Assembly (NCBI GenBank): GCA_036001325.1
Contig: DASYUK010000330.1
Span: 1-46,593, forward strand
Length of the DNA stretch: 46,593 nucleotides
Direction of reading: 5' to 3'
From: DASVHS01 sp036001325
Lineage (GTDB): Bacteria; Acidobacteriota; Thermoanaerobaculia; Gp7-AA8
In this document: positions 23,189 through 33,592 of the stretch, piece after piece
How positions within the stretch are numbered: position 1 is the stretch's first letter
Layout of the letters: every line of letters begins with the position of its first letter
Program-made: the position numbers and the translations under genes
The notes under the pieces: generated by a model
Seen by the model: the letters and a program-made list of their open reading frames with translations, nothing else
Database searches by the model: none
What the model was told of the DNA's origin: nothing

Positions 23189-24325
23189 TTATTCGCCTTT
23201 GAGGACTTTCGCTACGCGCGCGAGCAAGACATTGTTCTTCACCGGTTTGCGGATGAAGTCCTTCGCTCCGCCCTGAAACGCACGCAGTTCCGGCTCATCA
23301 CCTGGCAGACCGGAGATGAAGATCGTCGGCACATCCATGCCTTTCTCTCTCACCGCGCGCAACAGGCTGTGCCCGTCGATGAACGGCAGGTCGATGTCGA
23401 GCAGCATCAAATCGACTCGCTCGCGTCCCAGAAGCATGAGCGCCTCCGCGCCGTCCTCGGCAACCGCGACGTTGTAACCGGCGGTCTTGAGAATCGCCGT
23501 GGTGAGCTCTCGATTCAACACATTGTCTTCGACGACGAGAACCGTTTTTTTGCCGTCGGCGGCCGTTTCCGCTTCGGCGCCGCGACGCGCGCGAAGCTGT
23601 CCGATCTGTTGAAACAGTTTTCTCGTCTCAGCATCCGGCTCGATCTGCAGCTCGCGCTTGAGAACTTTGGCGCAGAGGTCGTACTGCTGGACAGCGTTAG
23701 CCAGGTTGCCGCTCTCCATGTAGAGCCGCATCAGCGTGCGGTGAACGGATTCCTGCAGCGGGTCGATGCGCAACGATTCCTGCGCGGTGGCGATCGCTTC
23801 ATCGCGCTTTCCGTTGCGCGTCTGAATCTCGATGAGCTGGGCGTGCGCGCGCAACGCGGCGCGATGCAGACGGTCGCGTTCCGCGATCACCCATTGATCG
23901 AACCGCTCCTCGTCGAGCTCGAAACCTTCGAGAAACGCGCCGCGATAGAGCGCTACGGCTTTGGCTAGCGCCTCTTCGGTACCTGCGCCGAGATTTTTCT
24001 CGAACTCCGCGACGTCGACGCGGACGAGATCAGGATCGAGCGACAGGAAATCGCCTTCTTCGACGAGGATCTTGCGGTCCGGCGAGATCTGCGCGAGCTC
24101 TTTTCGCAGACTGGAGAGCGTCTGGCGCAGACTCTGCCGCGCCTGTTCGGTCGCCGTACTGCTCCACAGCAGCGCCGCCATCTTGTCGCGCGAGACGAGC
24201 TGCGCCGGCTTCACACCGAGGAACGCGATCATCGCCTGCGATTTTTTCGCAGAGATATTGATGAGCGATCCCGACTCCGACCGCATGCGGAAATCGCCGA
24301 GCAGCTCGAGCTGGAGAACAGGCAT
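23189..24325 (-). CDS. BTAD-type transcriptional regulator with C-terminal receiver domain
   Basis: 378 residues. The N-terminal OmpR/SARP-like winged helix (about 3-98; LELLGDFRMRSESGSLINIS and SRDKMAALLWSSTATEQARQ) is followed by a bacterial transcriptional activation domain of TPR helices (100-245; FDQWVIAERDRLHRAALRAHAQL). A complete REC domain spans 260-378 with Glu266/Asp267, phosphoacceptor Asp310 (MLLDIDLP), Ser338 and Lys360. The order is the reverse of OmpR-type regulators and unlike SARPs, which lack REC. Phosphorylation probably controls DNA binding or activator contacts. No kinase gene is adjacent; the lone REC gene lies downstream on the same strand. Confidence 0.9.
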   Translation of the reverse strand: MPVLQLELLGDFRMRSESGSLINISAKKSQAMIAFLGVKPAQLVSRDKMAALLWSSTATEQARQSLRQTLSSLRKELAQISPDRKILVEEGDFLSLDPDLVRVDVAEFEKNLGAGTEEALAKAVALYRGAFLEGFELDEERFDQWVIAERDRLHRAALRAHAQLIEIQTRNGKRDEAIATAQESLRIDPLQESVHRTLMRLYMESGNLANAVQQYDLCAKVLKRELQIEPDAETRKLFQQIGQLRARRGAEAETAADGKKTVLVVEDNVLNRELTTAILKTAGYNVAVAEDGAEALMLLGRERVDLMLLDIDLPFIDGHSLLRAVREKGMDVPTIFISGLPGDEPELRAFQGGAKDFIRKPVKNNVLLARVAKVLKGE

Positions 24326-24355
24326 CAGAGAGACCGAAATCGCCCCGAGATTATC

Positions 24356-25277
24356 TCAGACTGCCGCGACCTGGGGCATCGGACGGCCGAGAAACTCTCG
24401 GATTTCCGCCACGCGCGCACCGACGTCGGCCTGACCGATCGCGATCAGCTCCTGAGTGAAGTGCGGCTCGAACATCAGCAGCGAGACGAAATCGGGCGAC
24501 TCGGTTTCTTTCGCTCCCAGGGCCCGCGTGAGCAGTTTGACGTGGCGTGGCAGGTTCTTTTCGTACTTGCTGGCGAGCTTGCCGAGGTCCTGCGAGGGCC
24601 TGAGCACGAGCAGATCGATGGATTTGAAGCCATCGCGCTCCCGCGGATCGAGCTTGCTGACCATCTCGTTCATGCGCTCCATGCGCGCGACGTCTTCGTC
24701 GATGACGTCGAGGAAGATGGCGTTGACGAGCTGTCCGATGATTTGTGCCGGTGGTGGATAGCCCTGAACGACAGGCGTATTCGCTTCGTCGCTCGTGCGC
24801 TGGTAGCCGGTGGACATGGCAATGATTCGCCGGGCGCCGAGATGCACGGCCGGCGAGAGCGGTGCAGCCAGACGGATGCCGCCATCGCCGTGCCATTGGG
24901 ATCCGATGCGGACAGCGGGGAAAATGAATGGCAGTGAACAGGAAGCGAGTACGTGTTCCACGGTAATCGAGGTGCGCACGCTGCGGCGATTCGGTCCTTC
25001 GAAAACGTCGATGTGCCGCCCCTGGACCCAGCGGACGCTCTGCCCCGTCGAATAATCGAGCGTGTTCAGCGCGACAGCGTGAAGATCACCCGCGCGAATG
25101 TTCTCGCCGATTCCGCGGATCGGGGAAGTGTTGGGCCAGCCCCTGGAGAAGTCCGACCTGATACGCTGCGCGCGCGCCGCCACCGGTGAGCATGACGGCG
25201 AGACCGCCTCCCTCATTGGAGGTGATCGGTGTCACGTCCACTTTCTCCAGCGCGCTCACGCCGAGAAGGCTTGGCAT
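24356..25277 (-). pseudogene. Patatin-like phospholipase with internal deletion
   Basis: The N-terminal part starts near ATG 25277 (a TTG at 25289 also fits) and holds the oxyanion loop TGGGARAAYQVG. Close to 25108-25125 the homology switches frame and jumps directly to RGIGENIRAGDLHAVALNTL. The stretch that should lie between, including the GxSxG nucleophile, is missing. The rest reads well to the end, including the DGG that holds the catalytic Asp (HGDGGIRLAAPLSPAV). With no Ser and a frameshift the gene must be inactive, unless the deletion is an assembly fault. It lies 30 nt upstream of the BTAD-REC gene. Confidence 0.8.
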
Positions 25278-25303
25278 TGCCGTTGCCAATTCATGGTGAA
25301 ACG

Positions 25304-26446
25304 TTGCGTCTGACGCAAAACCCCGAGAGGCGAGTGGCGGTCGTCGGCGGCGGGATCAACGGGGCGGGCGTGGCGTGGGAGCTGGCCCGGCGCGACTACG
25401 ACGTGGTTTTGTTCGACAAAGGGGAGTGCGGCGCGGCGACTTCTTCGCGGTCGACGAAGATGATTCACGGCGGCCTGCGCTACCTGGAGAATCTGCAGTT
25501 CGGCGTCGTGCGCGAGTCGCTGCGCGATCGGGCCTGGTTGCTCGAGCATTTGCCGCAGCTCGTGAAACCGATCGAGATCCTCCTGCCGGTGTACGACGAC
25601 AGCCCGCGCTCCCGATTGACGATCCGCATCGGGCTGACGCTCTACGATCTGCTCGCAGGGGGCGAGAACATTCGCCGTCACCGGTCGCTCACGCGCGATG
25701 AAATCGTCTCGCACGGTCCTCTCCTCACCGAATCACTGCGGGGAGGGTTTTCTTACTGGGATGCGCAAGTCGACGATTTCGCGCTCGTGCGCACCGTCAT
25801 CGCGTCGGCTGCGGCGGAAGGAGCGGCAATTCGCGAGAACACGCGCGTCGATGCGTTACGGCGCGATAGGAAGCAGTGGATCGTGGCCGGGGAGCACTTC
25901 GATCTCGTTGTGAACGCGGTCGGGCCGTGGATGAATGAGTTTTTGGGCAGGAGTCGGATCCGACCGCGCTACGTCCTTTCGCTGATCCGCGGCAGTCATC
26001 TCGTGCTGAAGCGGCGCGTCAGCGACGTCGGGTTTCTTCTGCAGTCGATCGGCGACAAGCGCGTCTTCTTCGTCCTGCCGTGGAAAGCGACTTCACTGGT
26101 CGGGACGACGGAGGTCGTGCATCGCGGGTCGCTCGACGACGTTCATCCGTCGGAAGATGAGATCGACTATCTCATCGCGCGCTTCAATCATTACTTCCGC
26201 GACAAGATCGGTCGCGAGGACATCGACTCGACATTCGCCGGCGTACGACCGCTGGTCGGCCGGGCCACGAACCCGGGCGCGATCTCGCGCGACGCGCGCG
26301 TGAACCGCTCCGGGAGTCTGATCAATATTTTCGGCGGAAAGCTGACCACGTTCATGTCGCTGGCGCGGAAGGTCGCGCTGCGCGTCGACAATTATTTCGG
26401 CGCACCGCGCACGGCGCGCGAGCCAGTGTTTAGAATCACAGGATGA
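25304..26446 (+). CDS. FAD-dependent glycerol-3-phosphate dehydrogenase-like protein, short form
   Basis: 380 residues if TTG 25304 is used; GTG 25334 and an open frame back to 25229 are alternatives, and the last would overlap the divergent patatin. The dinucleotide-binding VAVVGGGINGAG opens the protein. SSRSTKMIHGGLRYLE, FVLPWKATSLVGTTE and NIFGGKLTTFMSLARKVA are the GlpD/GlpA hallmarks. It ends just after GGKLTT, so the roughly 120-residue C-terminal helical domain of GlpD is absent. It probably oxidises glycerol 3-phosphate to dihydroxyacetone phosphate at the membrane, though a different substrate is possible. Its last codons hold the -10-like element of yceH. Confidence 0.83.
   Translation: MRLTQNPERRVAVVGGGINGAGVAWELARRDYDVVLFDKGECGAATSSRSTKMIHGGLRYLENLQFGVVRESLRDRAWLLEHLPQLVKPIEILLPVYDDSPRSRLTIRIGLTLYDLLAGGENIRRHRSLTRDEIVSHGPLLTESLRGGFSYWDAQVDDFALVRTVIASAAAEGAAIRENTRVDALRRDRKQWIVAGEHFDLVVNAVGPWMNEFLGRSRIRPRYVLSLIRGSHLVLKRRVSDVGFLLQSIGDKRVFFVLPWKATSLVGTTEVVHRGSLDDVHPSEDEIDYLIARFNHYFRDKIGREDIDSTFAGVRPLVGRATNPGAISRDARVNRSGSLINIFGGKLTTFMSLARKVALRVDNYFGAPRTAREPVFRITG
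26431..26436 (+). promoter_or_regulatory. TAGAAT -10-like element, leaderless candidate
   Basis: TAGAAT ends 6 nt before ATG 26443, inside the last codons of the upstream gene. It predicts a transcript starting at the yceH start codon. Confidence 0.5.
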
Positions 26447-27114
26447 GTTTCGTCCCAACGCTCGATACCGATTCTCCGCAGCGCCCGCGCATCCCGCGTC
26501 CTCTCGACGCCAACGAGATCCGCATCCTCGGCAGTCTGATGGAGAAGCAGCTCTCCACTCCGGAGTATTACCCCCTGACGCTGAACGCACTCGTGGCGGC
26601 GTGCAATCAGAAATCGAATCGCGAACCGGTGATGGAGCTTTCCGACACCGACGTGCAGCGCGCGCTCGAACGATTGCAGGAGGAGAAGCTCGTCTGGCGC
26701 GTGGTGGGAGGGCGGGCGGTGCGCTTCGATCAGAACCTCGATAAGGTCTGGCACCTCAAGCCGGCGGAGAAGGCAATCCTCACGATGCTCTTTCTGCGCG
26801 GGCCGCAGACACCGGGCGAGCTTCGCGGCCGCAGCGATCGATTGCATCGGTTCGAAACCGTGAACGAAGTCGAGGAGACCTTGCGCGACATGTCGTCGCA
26901 CAGCGAGCCGCTCGTGCGCGAGCTGGCCCGCCGTCCCGGACAGAAGGAGTCGCGATGGGCGCACACAGCCGGCGGCGAGATCGTCGAGGCGCCTGTCGCC
27001 GAAACCGCCGCTCCGTCGGGCGAGCCGCTATCGGCGCGCGTCACCCGTTTGGAGCAGAGCGTCGCTGACCTGGCGGATCAGTTGCGCGCGCTGATGCAGA
27101 AGCTCGGCGAATAG
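26443..27114 (+). CDS. yceH: YceH family (UPF0502/DUF480) protein
   Basis: 223 residues. The family's two winged-helix units are visible: IRILGSLMEKQLSTPEYYPL with NALVAACNQKSNREP (about 22-55), then LTMLFLRGPQTPGELRGRS (about 107-127). The C-terminus (VTRLEQSVADLADQLRALMQ) is a short coiled coil. YceH is linked to motility and virulence regulation in some proteobacteria, but its mechanism is not established. Its ATG overlaps the stop of the upstream flavoprotein gene by 4 nt (ATGA), so it may be read from that transcript as well as its own. Confidence 0.93.
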   Translation: MSFVPTLDTDSPQRPRIPRPLDANEIRILGSLMEKQLSTPEYYPLTLNALVAACNQKSNREPVMELSDTDVQRALERLQEEKLVWRVVGGRAVRFDQNLDKVWHLKPAEKAILTMLFLRGPQTPGELRGRSDRLHRFETVNEVEETLRDMSSHSEPLVRELARRPGQKESRWAHTAGGEIVEAPVAETAAPSGEPLSARVTRLEQSVADLADQLRALMQKLGE

Positions 27115-27117
27115 GAG

Positions 27118-27227
27118 CCTTCTCCCAACGGGAGAAGGTGCCCGAAGGGCGGATGAGGGGTGCGATTCCAGCGAGACGCGCGCCCCTCACCCGGCGCTTC
27201 GCGCCACCCTCTCCCGTCGGGAGAGGG
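27118..27227. repeat. 110-bp composite palindrome, copy 1
   Basis: The order of stems is CCTTCTCCC/GGGAGAAGG, GCCCGAAGGGC, a GATGAGGGG / CCCCTCAC long-range pair, GGCGCTTCGCGCC and CCCTCTCCC/GGGAGAGGG. It fills the gap between the convergent yceH and outer-membrane-type genes. The second copy, of equal length and inverted, is at 40549-40658 in another convergent gap. It probably ends both transcripts. Confidence 0.85.
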
Positions 27228-27228
27228 C

Positions 27229-28390
27229 TCAGCGCGTTCGCGAGTCGGTCCTCACTCGCACGAACACGTAAATCATCTGTGGCTTGTGCCCGTAACGCGC
27301 CGGCAGCTCGCGGTACTGCGTCTGATAGTCGACGTTGGCGCCGATTCCGGTTCGGTATGCGCTCTTGATCAGGTCGAAGATGTAGCCGACCGTGAAGTGC
27401 GTCGTTCTCCAGATGTCGGTGCGGCCGAGAAAACCGAGCGGCCGATCGACGACTTCGACGCGCGCACTCATCGTGCTTCGGGACAAGCGTAGCGTTCCTT
27501 CGACCGTGCCCGATGTCAGCGTCTCGCCCTTTGTGTAGATCGCGCTCGCGGCGGCGTTCTGATTTCCGAATGTCAGCGACGCGCTGCTGACTTCGCGTTT
27601 CGCGTCGCCCAACTCGCCGCGCGACACCTGCAAGGCGATATTGCGCGTGGGCGTGATGATCAGTCGCGCGGAATGCGAATCGATGCTGCCTCCGCTATCG
27701 AATGACGTGTGGCGGCCGTGCGAGACGGCATCGTGGAACGCGCTTCCTTCGAGCGTGACGAATCGCGAAGCGAAGCCGGCGGTGATCACGCGCGTCGAGT
27801 CGTGCGTCGTCTCCTGCACGTCGTACGCGAACGGCGCCTCAGCGAATTCTTCCGATGAGGCGCGCTGCGCGTACGGAACGGCGCCGAGAGCGGGATCACC
27901 AATCGGCGCCGCGTAGAGATGAATGAATGATGCAGTGCTCGTGCGGAAGGCGAGATCGACCGCCGCTTCGCCGATGACGTCATGTGCGCGCATCGAGTCG
28001 AGGAGCGGACCGCCACTTTCAGGCGAGACCCACTGCAGCATCTGCGGATAGCCGCGCTCCTTGATCGTGTATGGCTCGAGCGACGCGCGGCCGCGAAACA
28101 TGACGAGCCCGCGCGATCCCAGTGTCCGCTGCGCGCCGGCCGCGACCCAGTTCGTCGAGAACGCTTCGTTGCGTTGCACGTCCGGTCCGCTCTCGCTGCT
28201 GTACGTGGCGAAGAGCGCGCCGCCCCAGAACGTCGTCCACGCGCCGCGATTGACGATGTGCGGGTGATGTGGCGCGTCGCCGGGGTTGAACGACGTGCCG
28301 GAGATGTTGCGCAGAAGAAACGTCCGTTGGAACGAGATTTCGTCGGACGTCTGCGCAAAGAGCGGTACGGCGACGAAAAGGAAGAGAACG

Positions 28391-28410
<20 letters not shown>
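27229..28410 (-). CDS. Secreted hypothetical protein, possibly outer-membrane beta-barrel
   Basis: 393 residues with a signal peptide (SVLFLFVAVPLFAQ, cut near residue 20). The mature protein shows many alternating hydrophobic/polar strands ending in aromatic residues (ATYSSESG, RVITAGFASRFVTLEGSAF, ASAIYTKGETL, HFTVGYIFDL), as in outer-membrane barrels. The last residues are YVFVRVRTDSRTR, so the classical C-terminal Phe signature is absent. It has one recognisable block, NRGAWTTFWGGALFATY, but I cannot name a family. It overlaps the end of the M16 peptidase gene by 20 nt and is probably translated from the same mRNA. Confidence 0.7.
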
Positions 28411-31261
<2,851 letters not shown>

Positions 31262-31278
31262 AGGTCTCCTTACCCGGG

Positions 31279-31288
31279 ATATTAGAAT
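31279..31288. promoter_or_regulatory. Back-to-back overlapping -10-like elements in a 34-bp divergent gap
   Basis: The plus strand has TAGAAT at 31283-31288, 7 nt before TTG 31296. The minus strand has TAATAT at 31284-31279, 17 nt before ATG 31261. The two hexamers share two base pairs, so polymerase could serve only one direction at a time. Confidence 0.45.
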
Positions 31289-31295
31289 CTTCGCA

Positions 31296-32945
31296 TTGAG
31301 GCTATCGCGCTGCGAGTCCGTGTTTCTCTGGACGGCAGGCGCCGCGGCGCTCCTGCTCCGGCTCCTTCTGATCTTCCGCTACCGATTCGACTCCGATGAG
31401 CCGCAGCACATGCACGTGGCCTGGGCGTGGGCGCGCGGAATGATGCAATACCGCGACGTTTTCGACAACCACATGCCGCTGTTCCACATTCTCTCGGCGC
31501 CGCTGTTCTTCGTCGCCGGCGACGACCCGAACGTGCTTTATCTGGCGCGTCTCTCGGTCGTTCCGCTGTTCCTCGCCTCGCTGCTGCTGGTTTTCGTCAT
31601 CGCCCAGCGACTCTTCGATCGTCGGATCGCCGCATGGGCCACAGCGTTGTCGGCGCTCCTCCCTCCATTTTTCCTCGGCATGCTCGAGTACCGCACTGAC
31701 GATCTGTGGGTGGTTTGCTGGCTGGCGTGCATTGCCATCTTTCTGGCGGACATGGAGCCGCCGGCGCGCGCTGTCGTCGCCGGTGCGTTCCTCGGTCTCG
31801 CATTCGCCGTCTCGATGAAAAGCATTCTGTTCGGCATAGCGATCGTCGTTGCGGTCGTCGTCACGCGTGAGGCCGCCGGTCACTTGATCGCGTTCCTCGC
31901 CACTGCGCTCAGCGTGCCGGTAGCCATCGCGATGTTCTTCGCGCTCAACGGAGCCTGGAAGGAATTTGCGTATTGCGTGCTCTGGCACAACGCATCCGCA
32001 CCCTTCGATCACGTGTGGTGGCGCGTGCTCTGGGTCATTCCGATGGCGCCGCTGACCGTTGCCATCGCGCGCCGCTACGCGCGAGCGGAAGGCGACGCTC
32101 TCGTCGTTCGCCGTCGTCTCTTCGTCTTCCTGCTGTGCGCCGTTTACGTGCTGATCCTCAGCGCGTTCTGGCCGATCCTCTCGGCAGAGAGCTACCTGCC
32201 GTTCTATCCGCTCGCTGTCCTGCTGATCACGCCGCTGATTCTCCGCGTGCGCTTTGTGCCGGTGGTGGCGGCGTCACTGTTGATCCTCACGACGGCCGTG
32301 CAGGCGCGAGTCTGGCGCGATGACGCTCACGATGAGATCGCGCTCATCCGGCAGGTCTTGCAGATCACGCGACCGAACGATCAGGTGATGGACTTGAAAG
32401 GAGAGTCGCTGTTCCGCCGCCGACCCTACTGGCTCGTTCTGGAGTCGATCACGCATCGCAAGCTGCGGCATCGCGCGCTGCGCGACGACATCGCTTCCGC
32501 GCTCGTTCGCTCCGGCACAGCCGTGCTGGCCAGCATCGATCTGCCACCGAAGACGCGCGCGTTCGTGCGTCACAACTACGTTCCGTGGGGACGGCTATGG
32601 GTGGCGGGACAGCGTCTGCCCGTGATTGCGGTGCGCGGAGTCAACATTCCATTCCGTATCGCGATCGCCGGCAGATACGTCGTTGCGGACCGCACCGGTC
32701 TGATCGATGCGGCAATCGATGGCGTGCCGGTGCGAGAGGGAGTCGAATTGAATGGCGGCTGGCACCATCTGACGGTCAGCCATCCGGTGGCGCGGCCGCT
32801 GATCATTTGGTGGGGCGTGACTCGAAGTCCGAATTTTTTTGCGTTTTTGTGTGAAATCGAGGAAATCCGGCGCGTCAGTTCACGGCTACTTCGTCCTTGT
32901 GCTCCTCTTTCGGTTCACCCGGGATCTCCATCGGACCTTCCTTGA
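31296..32945 (+). CDS. GT-C-type membrane glycosyltransferase (ArnT/PMT-like)
   Basis: 549 residues from TTG 31296, chosen because the hydrophobic domain and the -10-like element place the start there; the open frame upstream is antisense to the M16 gene. A first membrane helix is followed by the Asp-Glu pair in RFDSDEPQHMHVAWAWARG, the catalytic loop pattern of ArnT/PMT-type transferases that use polyprenyl-phosphate sugars. About ten further helices run to residue 350, then a soluble periplasmic C-terminal region of about 190 residues. Acceptor and sugar are unknown. The 3' end overlaps the convergent small gene by 71 nt. Confidence 0.82.
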   Translation: MRLSRCESVFLWTAGAAALLLRLLLIFRYRFDSDEPQHMHVAWAWARGMMQYRDVFDNHMPLFHILSAPLFFVAGDDPNVLYLARLSVVPLFLASLLLVFVIAQRLFDRRIAAWATALSALLPPFFLGMLEYRTDDLWVVCWLACIAIFLADMEPPARAVVAGAFLGLAFAVSMKSILFGIAIVVAVVVTREAAGHLIAFLATALSVPVAIAMFFALNGAWKEFAYCVLWHNASAPFDHVWWRVLWVIPMAPLTVAIARRYARAEGDALVVRRRLFVFLLCAVYVLILSAFWPILSAESYLPFYPLAVLLITPLILRVRFVPVVAASLLILTTAVQARVWRDDAHDEIALIRQVLQITRPNDQVMDLKGESLFRRRPYWLVLESITHRKLRHRALRDDIASALVRSGTAVLASIDLPPKTRAFVRHNYVPWGRLWVAGQRLPVIAVRGVNIPFRIAIAGRYVVADRTGLIDAAIDGVPVREGVELNGGWHHLTVSHPVARPLIIWWGVTRSPNFFAFLCEIEEIRRVSSRLLRPCAPLSVHPGSPSDLP

Positions 32946-33186
32946 GATCCTCGCGGATGATGAGATCGAGAAACATCTCCCGCACGCCGTTGCGGCCGGA
33001 CTTGTCGAACACGCGTCGCACATCCCCCGGCTTCAGGCGGATGCCGGTCATTGCCTCCAGATACTGACAGAAAACGACAGCGCGCGACCGGAACGAGATG
33101 ATCAGGATCGCCAGCAGGACGAGAGCAAAGACGAGCGGCATCGCCGCAGCGAGGCTGTTGAACTGGAAGAGGGACGTGCTGCTCAT
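32875..33186 (-). CDS. Small single-pass membrane protein
   Basis: 103 residues. One membrane helix (AAAMPLVFALVLLAILIISF, about 13-32) is followed by a basic cytoplasmic region containing AVVFCQYLEAMTGIRLKPGDV and GVREMFLDLIIREDL. The tail is acidic (EIPGEPKEEHKDEVAVN). No family is recognised. Its 3' end overlaps the convergent glycosyltransferase gene by 71 nt; codon pattern supports the reading in this frame throughout. Confidence 0.6.
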   Translation of the reverse strand: MSSTSLFQFNSLAAAMPLVFALVLLAILIISFRSRAVVFCQYLEAMTGIRLKPGDVRRVFDKSGRNGVREMFLDLIIREDLKEGPMEIPGEPKEEHKDEVAVN

Positions 33187-33245
33187 GGGAGGCTGATAAT
33201 CCTAGCACGGCATCGATGTTGTATTGGGGCTCCCGGAGGCTTTCG

Positions 33246-33479
33246 ATGTCCACAGAGCGTTACCAGCCCGTCTCGTGCGATTACCATGATCAGCTCGAAG
33301 CGGCGGCCATGCACAAACGCGAGGTCGAGTTGGAGTTTGATCTCGAGGGCGTGACCCAGAAGGAGCGGGGCAAAATCGCCGACGTCTTCACGACCAACGG
33401 GGCGGAATTCGTCAAGTTCGTATCCGGGAGCGGGCCGCTGGAGATCCGGCTGGACCGGATCATTTCGATGCGTGAGTGA
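33246..33479 (+). CDS. Rof/YaeO-like Rho-binding antiterminator
   Basis: 77 residues from ATG 33246, with GGAGG 7 nt upstream. The sequence opens YQPVSCDYHDQLEAAAMHK and closes with GAEFVKFVSG and EIRLDRIISM, the same pattern as E. coli Rof (YQPINCD, LRLDKITS), an Sm-like fold that blocks the RNA-binding site of Rho. A general inhibitor of Rho-dependent termination is therefore the best guess. It is followed 4 nt later by heptamer repeat C and then a membrane-protein gene. Confidence 0.75.
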   Translation: MSTERYQPVSCDYHDQLEAAAMHKREVELEFDLEGVTQKERGKIADVFTTNGAEFVKFVSGSGPLEIRLDRIISMRE

Positions 33480-33483
33480 ACAT

Positions 33484-33570
33484 GGTCGTAGGTCGTAGGT
33501 CGTAGGTGCCGGGGGCGTTTCGGTTCTTGCGATGCGGCCCCCGGTACCTACGACCCACGACCTACGACCT
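33484..33570. repeat. Heptamer-built inverted repeat, copy C
   Basis: Left arm: three GTCGTAG units and GTGCCGGGGGC. Right arm (33537-33570): the near-perfect complement. The loop is about 20 nt. The stem exceeds 30 bp and is the best-preserved of the three copies. It lies between the Rof-like gene and a membrane-protein gene on the same strand. Confidence 0.85.
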
Positions 33571-33592
33571 TTGGGAGTACCATTTTCCGAAG

